DNA of 64,000 bases from Shinella pollutisoli (lineage in GTDB: Bacteria > Pseudomonadota > Alphaproteobacteria > Rhizobiales > Rhizobiaceae), in NCBI RefSeq assembly GCF_024609765.1, contig NZ_JANFDG010000001.1:1-64000 (forward strand). Direction: 5' to 3'. A model generated the notes under the pieces. It did no database searches. It saw only the letters and a program-made list of their open reading frames with translations, and had not been told where the DNA came from. The position numbers and the translations under genes are program-made. This document shows, piece after piece, positions 17,914 to 28,679 of the stretch. Positions within the stretch are counted from its first letter, which is position 1, and each line of letters begins with the position of its first letter.

Positions 17914-18702
17914 GTGACCGACACCGCCTTCGACCTCTTCGCCCGCATCAGCCACAGCCGCACCGCCGACGAGGTCGTGCGGCAGATCGAGCTCCTGCTT
18001 CTGGAGGGGGTGCTGCGCGACGGCGACCGGCTGCCGGGGGAACGGGAGCTGGCGCGCCGCCTCGACGTCTCGCGGCCGATCCTGCGCGAGGCGCTGAAGG
18101 AACTGGAGGCGCGCGGCCTCCTCGTCAGCCGCCAGGGCGGCGGCACCTATGTCGCCGACATCATCGGCGAGATCTTCTCCCGCCCGTTGGTCGAGCTCAT
18201 CGCCCGCCACCCGCAGGCGACGGCGGATTACGTCGAGTACCGGCGCGAGCTCGAGGGCATCACCGCGGAGATGGCGGCGGGCCGCGCAACCGAATACGAC
18301 CGGCGGATGCTGACGCGCATCGTCGAGGCGATGCGCACCGCCCACGAGAGCGGCTCCTTCGAGGCGGAGCTCGCCGCCGACGTGGAGTTCCACAACGCCA
18401 TCGGCGAGGCGGCGCACAACATCGTGCTGCTGCACACGCTGCGCGCCTGCTACCGGCTGCTCGCCCAGGGCATCTTCTTCCACCGCCACCTCGTCTTCTC
18501 GTCCGAGCCGGCGCGGCTTCAGCTGCTCCTCCAGCACGAGGCGATCCATGCCGCCATCATGGCCGGCGACGGGGCGGCGGCGAAGGCGGCGGCGCGGAAC
18601 CATATGGACTACATCGCCGTTGCCATCCGGGAGGCCGAGCGGACCGGCGAATGGCAGCGCATTTCCCGGCTGCGCCTCAAGCAGCGCGGGCTTGAAACGT
18701 AA
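17914..18702 (+). CDS. FadR/GntR family transcriptional regulator (FCD domain)
   Basis: A 262-residue regulator with an N-terminal GntR winged helix (GDRLPGERELARRLDVSRPILREALKELEARGLL and RQGGGTYVAD) and an all-helical FCD effector domain with candidate metal-ligand residues (DVEFHNAIGEAA, LLQHEAIHAAI, ARNHMDYI). FCD regulators of this type (PdhR, LldR, GlcC) sense 2-hydroxy or 2-oxo acids. GTG start. It is divergent from DUF3422 and about 2.5 kb from glcD; a role in glycolate or lactate control is possible but not shown. Confidence 0.88.
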   Translation: MTDTAFDLFARISHSRTADEVVRQIELLLLEGVLRDGDRLPGERELARRLDVSRPILREALKELEARGLLVSRQGGGTYVADIIGEIFSRPLVELIARHPQATADYVEYRRELEGITAEMAAGRATEYDRRMLTRIVEAMRTAHESGSFEAELAADVEFHNAIGEAAHNIVLLHTLRACYRLLAQGIFFHRHLVFSSEPARLQLLLQHEAIHAAIMAGDGAAAKAAARNHMDYIAVAIREAERTGEWQRISRLRLKQRGLET

Positions 18703-18773
18703 ACCCTGCGCAAGCAAGATGCGCTACAACGCACGTGCGTCGCCGCCGCTCGACCGAAAGGACAGACAAGGAC

Positions 18774-19259
18774 GTGAATCTCCTCCACCGCATAGCCAGC
18801 GATGTGCATCTGATGTTCCGCCGGCCGGCCCGCGTGCAGTACGGCGCGCTGTGCTACCGGCTGCGCAAGAAGCGGAGCGCGGTGGAAATCCTGCTGATCA
18901 CCAGCCGCGACACCGGGCGCTGGGTGATCCCCAAGGGCTGGCCGATGGCCGGCCGCGCGGCCCACGACGCGGCGGCGCGCGAGGCCTGGGAAGAGGCGGG
19001 CGTCAAGGGCCGGACGGATCCGGAGGCGATCGGCCACTACATGTACAAGAAGGGCATCGCCCAGGGCATGAAGATCGACTGCAAGGTGCAGGTCTATGCG
19101 CTGGAGGTGGAAACCCTGTGCAAGAACTTCCCGGAGAAGAGCGAGCGGCAGCTCGAATGGGTGAGCTGCGAGGAAGCCGCACGGCGCGTGCAGGAGCCCG
19201 GCCTCAAGGAGCTCATCCTGGCCTTCGAGCGCACGATTCTGCCGGACGGAAAAAACTGA
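18774..19259 (+). CDS. NUDIX hydrolase with atypical Nudix box
   Basis: A 161-residue hydrolase, probably acting on diphosphoinositol-like or dinucleotide polyphosphates: WVIPKGWPMAGRAAHDAAA then REAWEEAGV. The Nudix box (Gx5Ex7REUxEExGU) is complete except that the first Glu is replaced by Arg; the catalytic REUxEE part is intact. GTG at 18774 is preferred to the earlier frame opening because ACAAGGAC lies just upstream and the earlier residues are Arg-rich filler. The substrate is unknown. Confidence 0.85.
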   Translation: MNLLHRIASDVHLMFRRPARVQYGALCYRLRKKRSAVEILLITSRDTGRWVIPKGWPMAGRAAHDAAAREAWEEAGVKGRTDPEAIGHYMYKKGIAQGMKIDCKVQVYALEVETLCKNFPEKSERQLEWVSCEEAARRVQEPGLKELILAFERTILPDGKN

Positions 19260-19352
19260 TCGCCCGCAAAAAAGCCGACGGGCGGCCTGCCCGCGATATT
19301 GCCCTTCCCCTCGCCCGGCGATAGTCCCAAGCGGGACGATGGAGCGTAATCG

Positions 19353-20858
19353 ATGGCGAATTCACAGGCACGGCTGGGCAAGCCCACGCTGGACAAGGAC
19401 CTCGACAAGGTGACGCGGGTCGAGGAGGCCGCGCAGTTCGTCTCGAGAAGCCTCGTCGCGCCCGGCGTCGGCCTGATCTTCCTCGTGCTCGCCATGCTGT
19501 TTTCCGGCGTCTACGTGATCGACCAGCCGGGGGCCGTCGTGACCGTCGCGGCGGCGGCCATCGCCGCCTACATGGCGATGAACATCGGCGCCAACGACGT
19601 CGCCAACAATGTCAGCCCCGCCGTCGGCTCGCGGGCGATGACCATGGCGCGCGCGCTCGTCATGGCGGCCGTCTTCGAGACGGCGGGCGCGCTGATCGCC
19701 GGCGGCAAGGTGGTCGAGACGATCTCCGAGGGCATCATCACCCCGGATGCCCTGCCGACGCCGGACATCCTCGTCTGGGTCATGCTGGCGGCACTGCTCG
19801 CCGCGGCGCTGTGGGTCAACCTCGCCACCTGGATGGGCGCGCCCGTCTCGACCACGCACACCATCGTCGGCGGCGTGATGGGCGCCGGGATCGTCGCGGC
19901 GGGAACGGCCTCGGTCGACTGGACGGGCATGGCGGCGATCGTCGCAAGCTGGGTTGTCTCGCCGCTGCTCGGCGGCGTCATCGCGGCGGGCTCCCTCTTC
20001 GTCATCAAGGAACTGGTCATCTACCGCGACGACAAGATCGCCGCCGCCCGCACCTGGGTGCCGGTGCTGGTGGCGGTGATGACGGGCAGCTTCATCGCCT
20101 ATCTCGTGGCGATCGGCCTCGGCAACGTCATGGCGATCGGGCTTGGCACCGCGCTCCTGATCGGCCTTGCCGCGGGGGCGGCCGCCTATGCCGGCGCCGT
20201 TCCGGTCGTGCGGGGCCAGTCGGTGGGGCTGGAGAACCGAAACCAGTCGCTGCGCACGCTGTTCCGCATCCCGCTGATCTTCTCGGCCGCGCTTCTCTCC
20301 TTCGCCCATGGCGCCAGCGACGTTTCGAACGCCGTCGGCCCGCTCGCGGCGATCGTCCGCGCAGCCCAGGTCGCCGACATGACGCCCGGCTTCGACGTGC
20401 CCTTCTGGGTCATGCTGATCGGCGCGCTCGGCATCTCGCTCGGCCTCCTGCTCTACGGGCCGCGCCTCGTGGCGCTGGTCGGCGAGCAGATCACCAAGCT
20501 CAACCCGATGCGGGCCTTCTGCGTGGCGCTGTCGACGGCGCTGACCGTGCTCGTCGCCGCGGCCCTCGGCCTGCCGGTCTCCACCACCCATGTCGCCGTC
20601 GGCTCGGTCTTCGGCGTCGGCTTCTTCCGCGAATGGTACACGCGCCATTCGAAGCGGCGCATGGACTACATCCGCCGCCGCGGCGGACGGCCCGACGCCG
20701 AGGAGCCGGAGGAGCACAATTCCGAGGAGATGCGCCGCCGCTACCTCGTGCGCCGCTCGCATTTCATGACCATCGTCGCCGCCTGGATCATCACCGTGCC
20801 GGTGACGGCGGCGCTGGCGGCGGTGCTGTTCTTCGTCCTGAGCGGCCTGTTCGGCTGA
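19353..20858 (+). CDS. Inorganic phosphate transporter, PiT family
   Basis: A 501-residue polytopic inner-membrane phosphate:H+ (metal-phosphate) symporter. The PiT signature is present twice, once per inverted half: MNIGANDVANNVSPAVGSRAM near residue 75 and FAHGASDVSNAVGPLAAI near residue 320, with duplicated APVSTTHTIVGGVMG / LPVSTTHVAVGSVFG motifs. Around ten hydrophobic segments are visible. The N-terminal ~45 residues are hydrophilic, and a charged loop near residues 430-465 separates the last segments. ATG at 19353 has GGGACG upstream. It is followed 9 bp later by rsmE. Confidence 0.93.
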   Translation: MANSQARLGKPTLDKDLDKVTRVEEAAQFVSRSLVAPGVGLIFLVLAMLFSGVYVIDQPGAVVTVAAAAIAAYMAMNIGANDVANNVSPAVGSRAMTMARALVMAAVFETAGALIAGGKVVETISEGIITPDALPTPDILVWVMLAALLAAALWVNLATWMGAPVSTTHTIVGGVMGAGIVAAGTASVDWTGMAAIVASWVVSPLLGGVIAAGSLFVIKELVIYRDDKIAAARTWVPVLVAVMTGSFIAYLVAIGLGNVMAIGLGTALLIGLAAGAAAYAGAVPVVRGQSVGLENRNQSLRTLFRIPLIFSAALLSFAHGASDVSNAVGPLAAIVRAAQVADMTPGFDVPFWVMLIGALGISLGLLLYGPRLVALVGEQITKLNPMRAFCVALSTALTVLVAAALGLPVSTTHVAVGSVFGVGFFREWYTRHSKRRMDYIRRRGGRPDAEEPEEHNSEEMRRRYLVRRSHFMTIVAAWIITVPVTAALAAVLFFVLSGLFG

Positions 20859-20867
20859 GGGTTTTCG

Positions 20868-21605
20868 ATGCGCGCCAACTACCGCATGCAGCGTCTTTTC
20901 GTCGAGGACGGCCTTGCCGCCGGCCGGGCGTTCGAGGCCTCGAAGGAGCATTTCCACTATCTCGCCAATGTGCTGCGCATGGAGGACGGCGGAAACGTGC
21001 TGATCTTCAACGGGCGCGACGGCGAGTGGCGGGCGGAACTCTCCTTCCCGACGCGCAAGCGGCTGACGCTGACGCCGGTCGAGGAGACGCGGCCGCAGCC
21101 AAAACCCTCCGACCTCCACTATCTCTTCGCTCCGCTGAAGACCGGCCGGCTCGACTATCTGGTGCAGAAGGCGGTGGAGATGGGCGCCGGCGTGCTCCAG
21201 CCCGTCCTGACACAGCATGTGCAGGGCAAGATCGCCAGCCTCGACCGGCTGCAGGCGAACGCCGTCGAGGCCGCCGAGCAATGCGGCATCCTGGCGATCC
21301 CGACGGTCGCGCCGCCCCGGAAGCTGGAAGACCTGCTGGCCGGCTGGCCGCAGGAGCGCCGCATCGTCTTCTGCGACGAGGGCCACGGCAGCCAGAACCC
21401 GCTGCCGGTGCTGTCGGCGATCGAGGAGCGCAGGCTGGCGCTGCTCGTCGGTCCCGAGGGCGGCTTTTCCGACGAGGAGCGGGCGCTGCTCGGAAGCCTT
21501 CCCTTCGTGACGGCGATCCCGCTCGGCCCGCGGATCCTCAGGGCCGACACGGCTGCGGTCGCGGCGCTCGCCGTGCTCCAGGCGACGATCGGCGACTGGC
21601 GCTGA
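20868..21605 (+). CDS. rsmE: 16S rRNA (uracil1498-N3)-methyltransferase
   Basis: A 245-residue SPOUT methyltransferase modifying U1498 of 16S rRNA. N-terminal PUA-like domain ([10 protein letters not shown].. [25 protein letters not shown]), then the trefoil-knot catalytic domain with [41 protein letters not shown] and [16 protein letters not shown]. Two starts possible (20868 and 20886); the first is used since rhizobial relatives carry the short extension. Confidence 0.93.
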   Translation: MRANYRMQRLFVEDGLAAGRAFEASKEHFHYLANVLRMEDGGNVLIFNGRDGEWRAELSFPTRKRLTLTPVEETRPQPKPSDLHYLFAPLKTGRLDYLVQKAVEMGAGVLQPVLTQHVQGKIASLDRLQANAVEAAEQCGILAIPTVAPPRKLEDLLAGWPQERRIVFCDEGHGSQNPLPVLSAIEERRLALLVGPEGGFSDEERALLGSLPFVTAIPLGPRILRADTAAVAALAVLQATIGDWR

Positions 21606-21734
21606 CGCCGTCTGTCCCTCGTTTTTTTGAACCTGCCTTGAAAGAAATTTGCTTGCACCGCATGTAAATCCGGTTCAAGCACCCATCAGGCCCGACGGTT
21701 CCGCCGGGCGCCATCCGTTCGGAAGAAGACGCCC

Positions 21735-23108
21735 ATGGCCCGTGACACCACCGACCAGACGCCGGTCCGCTCGACTGCGGACATGGCGGAGTACCTCGCC
21801 TCCGGCTGCAAGCCGAAGGACAAGTTCCGCATCGGTACGGAGCACGAGAAATTCGTCTTCTTTACGGCAGACAACAGCCCCGTGCCCTATGCCGGCACGG
21901 CCAGCATTTCCGCCCTTCTGAACGGCATGCAGGAGAAGACCGGCTGGGAGCCGATCGTCGACGCCGGCAACATCATCGGCCTTGCCGAGCCCACCGGAAT
22001 GGGGGCGATCTCGCTGGAGCCCGGCGGGCAGTTCGAGCTCTCCGGCGCGCCGCTGGAAAACCTGCACGAGACCTGCCGCGAATCGAACCAGCATCTCGCG
22101 ACGCTGCGCGAGATCGCCGAGCCGCTCGGCATCCGCTTCCTCGGCATGGGCGGCAGCCCGAAATGGACCTTCGCCGAGACGCCGCGCATGCCGAAGAGCC
22201 GTTACGACATCATGACCCGCTACATGCCGAAGGTCGGCACGCAGGGGCTGGACATGATGTACCGCACCTGCACGATCCAGGTGAACCTCGACTTCTCCTC
22301 CGAGACCGACATGCGCCGCAAGATGCAGGTGTCGCTGAAGCTGCAGTCGCTCGCCACCGCCCTCTTCGCCTCCTCGCCCTTCACCGAGGGCCGGCCGAAC
22401 GGCCTCCTCTCCTGGCGCGGCGACATCTGGCGCGACACCGACAACAACCGCGCCGGCCTCATCCCCTTCGCCTTCGCGCCGGATTTCGGCTTCGAGCATT
22501 ATGTCGAATGGGCGCTCGACGTGCCGATGTATTTCGTCGTGCGCGACGGCAGGTACCACGACTGTACCCACGTCACCTTCCGCCAGTTCATGGCCGGGGC
22601 GCTGAAGGGCGAGATCGCCGACTGGGAGCCGAACCTCGGCGACTGGACCAACCATCTGTCGACGCTCTTCCCCGACGTGCGGCTGAAGCGCTTCCTCGAG
22701 ATGCGCGGCGCCGACGGGGGCCCATGGCGGCGCATCTGTGCGCTGCCCGCCTTCTGGGTGGGCCTGCTCTACGACGACGCGGCGCTCGGCGCCGCGGAGG
22801 ATTTCACGCGCGACTGGACGGTCGAGGAGGTGACGGCGCTGCGCGATGCCGTGCCGGCGAAGGCGCTCGGCGCCGAGTTCCGCGGCCGGCCGCTCCTCGA
22901 CGTGGCGAAGCAGGTGCTGGACATCGCCCGCAGCGGCCTCGCCGCCCGCGCCCGGCTGAACGACGAGGGCTTCGACGAGACGGTCTTCCTCTCGCCGCTG
23001 GAGGAGGTGCTCGCCAAGCGCGCGACCCTCGCCGAGGACATGCTGTCGCTCTATCACGGCCGCTGGGGCGGCTCCGTCGAGCCGGTCTTCACCGACTACC
23101 AGTACTGA
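21735..23108 (+). CDS. gshA: Glutamate--cysteine ligase (alphaproteobacterial/plant type)
   Basis: A 457-residue ATP-dependent ligase that makes gamma-glutamylcysteine, the first step of glutathione synthesis. The family is the plant/alphaproteobacterial one rather than the E. coli GshA type: MAEYLASGCKPKDKFRIGTEHEKFVF at the start, AISLEPGGQFELSGAPL, FLGMGGSPKW, RTCTIQVNLDFSSETD and the substrate region near YHDCTHVTFRQFMAG. Start is ATG with GGAAGAAGACGCCC upstream. It stands alone between rsmE and an unrelated gene; glutathione connects with the GST gene earlier in the window. Confidence 0.94.
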   Translation: MARDTTDQTPVRSTADMAEYLASGCKPKDKFRIGTEHEKFVFFTADNSPVPYAGTASISALLNGMQEKTGWEPIVDAGNIIGLAEPTGMGAISLEPGGQFELSGAPLENLHETCRESNQHLATLREIAEPLGIRFLGMGGSPKWTFAETPRMPKSRYDIMTRYMPKVGTQGLDMMYRTCTIQVNLDFSSETDMRRKMQVSLKLQSLATALFASSPFTEGRPNGLLSWRGDIWRDTDNNRAGLIPFAFAPDFGFEHYVEWALDVPMYFVVRDGRYHDCTHVTFRQFMAGALKGEIADWEPNLGDWTNHLSTLFPDVRLKRFLEMRGADGGPWRRICALPAFWVGLLYDDAALGAAEDFTRDWTVEEVTALRDAVPAKALGAEFRGRPLLDVAKQVLDIARSGLAARARLNDEGFDETVFLSPLEEVLAKRATLAEDMLSLYHGRWGGSVEPVFTDYQY

Positions 23109-23193
23109 GCCTCCCAGAAAGCGGGTTTGCGAGACCGGATTTGCCGTTATAGTGCAGGCACATGCTTGTGCCTGACGGCGGGGAGGTTTCACG

Positions 23194-24033
23194 ATGCTTT
23201 CGCTCTACGACATGATGATGCAGGCACAGAGCGGCAAGGCCGTGGAGGCGATGGCCAAGCAGTTCGGCCTCGCCCAGGAGCAGACGGCGAAGGCGATGGC
23301 GGCGCTGATGCCGGCCTTCTCCGAGGGTTTCAAGCGCAATGCCACCACCCCCTACGACTTCGCCGCCTTCATGAAGGCGCTCACCTCCGGCGCACATGCG
23401 CAATATTTCGAGGACCTGGGCAAGGCCTTCACGCCGCAGGGCATGGCGGAGGGCAACAGCATCCTCGGCCACATCTTCGGCAGCAAGGAGGTCTCGCGCG
23501 CCATCGCCGCGCAGGCCGAGCAGATGACCGGCATCGGCCAGGAGATCTACAAGCAGATGCTGCCGGTGATGGCGAGCGCGCTGATGGGCGGCCTTTTCAA
23601 GCAGTCGCTCGGCACCTTCTTCCCCGGGCTGGACACGGGCGGCAAGACGCCGGCCAATCCCTACGCCGACATGATGCAGCAATGGGCCGAGGCGACGGGC
23701 TTCGCGAGGAAGCCGGAGCCTGCGAACCCCTTCGACAATCCCTTCACGCAGGCCGCGCAGGATTTCTTCGGTACCGCGCCGAAGAAGGACGCGCCCGCCA
23801 ATCCCTTCACCGACAACCCCTTCGCCAAGGCCTTCCAGGAGATGTTCGCCGGCGCCCCGGCGCCTGAGGACAAGCCGGAGGGGACGGCCGCGGACGCGCT
23901 GAAGACACTCGTCAACACGATGTTCGACACCGGCCTCGAAATGCAGAAGGATTATCAGCGCAACATCGAGTCCGTCTTCGAGACGATGCGCGCCGGCATG
24001 GACGCCCCCGCCGGCACCGCGAAGAAAGACTGA
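23194..24033 (+). CDS. DUF937-like hypothetical protein with NPF(x)NPF repeats
   Basis: A 279-residue protein. The first ~150 residues look like a DUF937 helical domain (LYDMMMQAQSGKAVEAMAKQFGLAQEQTAKAMAALMPAFSEGF and a second similar helix set with VMASALMGGLF). The linker contains repeated ANPFxxPFxx units at about residues 170-215 (PANPFDNPFTQ, PANPFTDNPFAK), and the C-terminal part is helical (MFDTGLEMQKDYQRNIESVFETM). No signal peptide. The N-terminal part is reminiscent of phasin-like association proteins as well, so a granule or envelope role remains open. ATG follows GGGGAGG. Confidence 0.65.
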   Translation: MLSLYDMMMQAQSGKAVEAMAKQFGLAQEQTAKAMAALMPAFSEGFKRNATTPYDFAAFMKALTSGAHAQYFEDLGKAFTPQGMAEGNSILGHIFGSKEVSRAIAAQAEQMTGIGQEIYKQMLPVMASALMGGLFKQSLGTFFPGLDTGGKTPANPYADMMQQWAEATGFARKPEPANPFDNPFTQAAQDFFGTAPKKDAPANPFTDNPFAKAFQEMFAGAPAPEDKPEGTAADALKTLVNTMFDTGLEMQKDYQRNIESVFETMRAGMDAPAGTAKKD

Positions 24034-24049
24034 TCCCGGAAACGAAAAA

Positions 24050-24082
24050 GCCCGACGCGGACGTTTCCGTCGCGCGCCGGGC
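24050..24082 (-). terminator. Intrinsic terminator for the minus-strand DUF1127 gene
   Basis: GCCCGACGCGG and CGCGCGCCGGGC pair imperfectly around GACGTTTCCGT, followed on the minus strand by TTTTT. It lies just after the stop of the convergent DUF937-like gene and may serve both directions. Confidence 0.6.
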
Positions 24083-24160
24083 AAGCAGCAGGGTTATTGG
24101 CTCTCACCCTGCGGGGAAGAGGGGCGCGGCCCGGGGAGGACGGGCCGGCGCCGCGGACGA

Positions 24161-24457
24161 TCAATCCGGATGGCCGCAGCGCAGGTGGCGACGGGCGCGC
24201 TCGCGCGCAGCGATCGTCAGGTGCAGGCCGGCGTCGGAGAAGAAGGAGGACGTGATCGCCTCGCGGACGTCCTCGCGGGTCAGCCCCAGGTCGAGAAGCT
24301 GGCGGTCGTCGAGCTCGCGCAGGCGGTTGAGCGCGCCGCGGTTCAGCCATGCCCGGAGCACTTTCGAGGCGGCGTTGCCGAGGCGGGCGGCAAGCCCGGG
24401 CGCCGGCTTGCGGCCGGCAAGGATGTCGAGGTCGAGACTGCGGTCGATCATGCGCAT
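24161..24457 (-). CDS. DUF1127 domain protein (98 aa)
   Basis: A 98-residue Arg-rich protein with the DUF1127 signature near residues 45-66 (NRLRELDDRQLLDLGLTREDV) preceded by a typical W-x-N-R-G-A segment. Short DUF1127 proteins in alphaproteobacteria bind RNA or tune sRNA turnover and stress/phosphate/carbon metabolism. The ATG at 24457 follows AAAGGAG at good spacing; longer in-frame extensions lack a site. It is divergent from a LysR gene 137 bp away, so it is a plausible target. Confidence 0.8.
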   Translation of the reverse strand: MRMIDRSLDLDILAGRKPAPGLAARLGNAASKVLRAWLNRGALNRLRELDDRQLLDLGLTREDVREAITSSFFSDAGLHLTIAARERARRHLRCGHPD

Positions 24458-24594
24458 GGCATCTCTCCTTTCCGGCATGGCGCCCCTTCGCTCCTCGATG
24501 GGGTCGTGCCGTGCCCGCGATGTCGATCGCGTTTTCGCAGAAAGGCATTGATCAGTCCAACGAATGTTTCTAATAGTATCAATCAATCACTCTG

Positions 24595-25560
24595 ATGGGT
24601 AACGCCATGTCCGCACCGCTCGACATCGACCAGCTCCAGACCTTCGTCGCCATCGCCGACACCGGCAGCTTCACGCGGGCGGCCGAGCGGGTGTTCAAGA
24701 CGCAATCGGCGGTCTCCATGCAGATGCGCCGGCTGGAGGAGCGCATCGGCAAGCAGCTCTTCATGAAGGACGGGCGCGGCAACCGGCTGACCGCGGAGGG
24801 CGACCGGCTGCTCAACTACGCGCGCCGGATGATCCGCCTCAACAACGAGGCGATCGCCGCCTTCGACGACAACCGCCTGGAAGGCACGCTGCGCATCGGC
24901 ACGCCGGACGACTATGCCGACCGCTACATGCCGGAAATCATCATGCGCTTCGCCAAGACGCATCCGAACGTCGAGCTCTTCATCGTCTGCGAGCCTTCGG
25001 TCGACCTCGCGGAGAAGATGAACAGGGGCGAGCTCGACATCGCGCTCGTCACCCACAACCCGCGCCAGCGGCAATCCGACGTGGTGCGCACCGAGCCGCT
25101 CTGCTGGGTGATGTCGGCGAACCATCCGCTGCCGGAGAACGCGCCGGTGCCGCTCGCCGTCGGCCGGCGGGACTGTCAGTGGCGGCAGATCGCCTGCGCG
25201 GCGCTCGATTCGGTCGGGCGCGAATACCAGGTGCTGTTCACGAGCTGGTCGTCCACCGTCGTCGCCGCGGCGGTGATGGCGGGCATGGCGGTCTCGGTGC
25301 TGCCGGAATCGGCGCTGCGCCCGGGCATGAAGGTGCTGACCCAGGCCGACGGCTTCCCGCCGCTCGCCCCCGTGCAGATCGGCATCATGCGGCGGCCGGG
25401 GCTCTCGCCGTCGCTCTCCAACGCCATCACCAGCCACATCACGGCCTGTCTCGACAACATCACGCCGCTCGCCGGCAACGACGACCTGCCGGAGGCCGAG
25501 GTCAAGGTCTTCCCGCGCCTGCCGCGCCTCAGGCCCGGCCACATCCTGCCGGGCTGGTGA
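24595..25560 (+). CDS. LysR family transcriptional regulator
   Basis: A 321-residue LysR regulator: winged helix-turn-helix at residues ~8-65 (LQTFVAIADTGSFTRAAERVFKTQSAVSMQMRRLEERIG) and effector domain (GTLRIGTPDDYADRYMPEIIMRF). Two ATGs (24595 and 24607) are possible. The AT-rich intergenic with DUF1127 contains ATTGAT and ATCAATCA elements suited to T-N11-A LysR boxes. The C-terminal extension is Pro/Arg-rich. Effector unknown. Confidence 0.88.
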   Translation: MGNAMSAPLDIDQLQTFVAIADTGSFTRAAERVFKTQSAVSMQMRRLEERIGKQLFMKDGRGNRLTAEGDRLLNYARRMIRLNNEAIAAFDDNRLEGTLRIGTPDDYADRYMPEIIMRFAKTHPNVELFIVCEPSVDLAEKMNRGELDIALVTHNPRQRQSDVVRTEPLCWVMSANHPLPENAPVPLAVGRRDCQWRQIACAALDSVGREYQVLFTSWSSTVVAAAVMAGMAVSVLPESALRPGMKVLTQADGFPPLAPVQIGIMRRPGLSPSLSNAITSHITACLDNITPLAGNDDLPEAEVKVFPRLPRLRPGHILPGW

Positions 25561-25575
25561 GCGGAGACTGCAAGG

Positions 25576-25693
25576 CCCCCTCATCCGGCCGCCGCTACCT
25601 TCTCCCCGATGGGGAGAAGGGGAAAAACGCAACGTCGGCGCCCCTTCCTTCTCCCCAGCGGGGAGAAGGTGGCCTGAAGGGCCGATGAGGGGG
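25576..25693. repeat. RIME-type intergenic mosaic, block 5
   Basis: CCCCTCATCCGGCC, CTTCTCCCCGATGGGGAGAAG, CTTCTCCCCAGCGGGGAGAAG, GGCCGATGAGGGGG, between convergent LysR and MAPEG genes. Confidence 0.85.
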
Positions 25694-25695
25694 TG

Positions 25696-26115
25696 TCACG
25701 TAACCGCAAGCCAGACCGCGAGCCACGCCCAGAGCAGCATCACCACGACGAGCCCCGCGATGAACAGCGGCCGGCGGTAGCGCAGCCGGTTGCTCGTCAC
25801 GTGCACATAGGCATGGGCATAGCGCAGCGCCACGAAGAGCCAGCCGCCCGCCACCGTTACCGCATTGTCCGCGTCGACGAGGTAGAGGAGGATGCTCACC
25901 GCGTAGAAGAGCACCGGCAGCTCGAACTGGTTGGCGAGGCTGTTGCGCACAGGCAAGCTTTCGGCCGGCTCCTCGCGGTTCTCGCGGAACTGCGCCGCCG
26001 TCGCGCGGCCGCCCCTGACGGCGCCGACGCGCCGGGCGGACAGCAGAAAATAGAGGATGAAGACGAGCGCGGCATGCGCGATCATCGGCCAGATCGTGGC
26101 TTCCGTGGGAGACAT
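25696..26115 (-). CDS. MAPEG family membrane protein
   Basis: A 139-residue integral membrane protein of the MAPEG (membrane-associated eicosanoid/glutathione metabolism) family with four hydrophobic segments: IAHAALVFILYFLLSA, NQFELPVLFYAVSILLYL, VTVAGGWLFVALRYAHAYVHV, LFIAGLVVVMLLWAWLAVWLAV. The conserved N-x-x-E (NQFELP) and RYxHxxVH motifs are present. The start at 26115 has GAAGGGTCCC upstream; an ATG ten codons earlier does not. Substrate unknown; some bacterial MAPEG proteins have glutathione transferase activity. Confidence 0.85.
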   Translation of the reverse strand: MSPTEATIWPMIAHAALVFILYFLLSARRVGAVRGGRATAAQFRENREEPAESLPVRNSLANQFELPVLFYAVSILLYLVDADNAVTVAGGWLFVALRYAHAYVHVTSNRLRYRRPLFIAGLVVVMLLWAWLAVWLAVT

Positions 26116-26273
26116 GGGACCCTTCGGCGTGTCGTTTCCTGCCATCCATAGGCGGTTCCGGCGCCGGCCTCAAGACGCGAGGAGCCGCGGGCCGGCAGGG
26201 CATTCCGCTTTTCCAAGAAGCACGGCATGCCCTGCCTGTCGTTCCTGCGCTTCGCACTCCCGCTGGAGCCGTT

Positions 26274-26633
26274 CTATTGCGGCGTCAGCCGCTCCGTTCC
26301 GGAGCCGTCCTGGCCGCTGATCGTCCAGGCGCCTTCCAGCGAGCCGTCGCCCTTGACTTCGTAGACGATGAGGCCGACGGCGTCATCGAGCACGTAGGCG
26401 GCGGCAAACGCGTTGTCGTAGAGCATGCAGATGCCCTGCGACGTGGTGGTGCCGGTGTTCCATTCGATCGCGCAGGTCGTCTCGCTCGTCAGCTCGATCG
26501 TCGCCGTGCCGCCGTAGGACGAGCCGTCGAGGTTCGTCCCCTCGACGTCGTAGGTGCCGGCGTTGACCGTCTGCGCATGCGCGGACGCGGCAAGCCCCAG
26601 GCCCAGCAGGGCGCCAGCCAGTATCGTCTTCAT
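26274..26633 (-). CDS. Secreted hypothetical protein (119 aa)
   Basis: An exported protein with signal peptide TILAGALLGLGLAASAHAQ and a beta-rich mature part with two cysteines (TTCAIEW, GICMLYD). The mature sequence (GTYDVEGTNLDGSSYGGTATIE..GAWTISGQDGSGTERL) resembles the small beta-barrel fibronectin-like secreted proteins common in rhizobia. ATG at 26633 has GGGGGA upstream. Family not named here. Confidence 0.7.
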   Translation of the reverse strand: MKTILAGALLGLGLAASAHAQTVNAGTYDVEGTNLDGSSYGGTATIELTSETTCAIEWNTGTTTSQGICMLYDNAFAAAYVLDDAVGLIVYEVKGDGSLEGAWTISGQDGSGTERLTPQ

Positions 26634-26739
26634 GATGTCCCCCAGGTGAAGCCGGCGAGATTGCCGGCACACCGGAGACTAGGGCCTCGCCGCGGAAAAC
26701 GGAACAGGAATCGCGGGCGCGCCCGCGGTCAGGCCGAAC

Positions 26740-28236
<1,497 letters not shown>

Positions 28237-28432
28237 GGGCCAAGTTCCTTCGGTGTAAAGCGAGCGCCCCAGGGGGAACATCGGGAGTTGTCCACCTTGG
28301 TCGCTTGCAAGAAATTCTTGGAAGTTGGCGAGGGCTGGTAACACGTTCCCGCCGGAATGGAAATAGGAAAACGCCTTTAGGCCGCACCGCCTGCCCCAAG
28401 GCGTGATCGCAGATGAAATACGACCTCGCCGT

Positions 28433-28560
28433 TCTTCCTTCTCCCCTCGGGGAGAAGGTGGCCCGGAGGGCCGGATGAGGGGGCGGAACGCACCGTGGCC
28501 TCGCCGCGGCGTCCCCCTCATCCCGCTGCCGCGACCTTCTCCCCGACGGGGAGAAGGGGC
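28433..28560. repeat. RIME-type intergenic mosaic, block 6, in guaB/MFS divergent region
   Basis: CTTCTCCCCTCGGGGAGAAG, GGATGAGGGGGCGG, then TCCCCCTCATCC and CTTCTCCCCGACGGGGAGAAG. It occupies much of the 443-base divergent interval between guaB (28236) and the MFS gene (28680). The rest (28237-28430) is moderately AT-rich near guaB and presumably contains its promoter; no riboswitch was recognised. Confidence 0.85.
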
Positions 28561-28679
28561 AAAAGGCAACCCTCATAGACCATATCCAATTGCTGCCCCT
28601 GCGGCCGCCATTTGACAGCGCCGCGCACGAGGCGCAGAAGACGGGCGGGCTCGCCCAGGAGCCCGGTTGCCGGTGCCCG

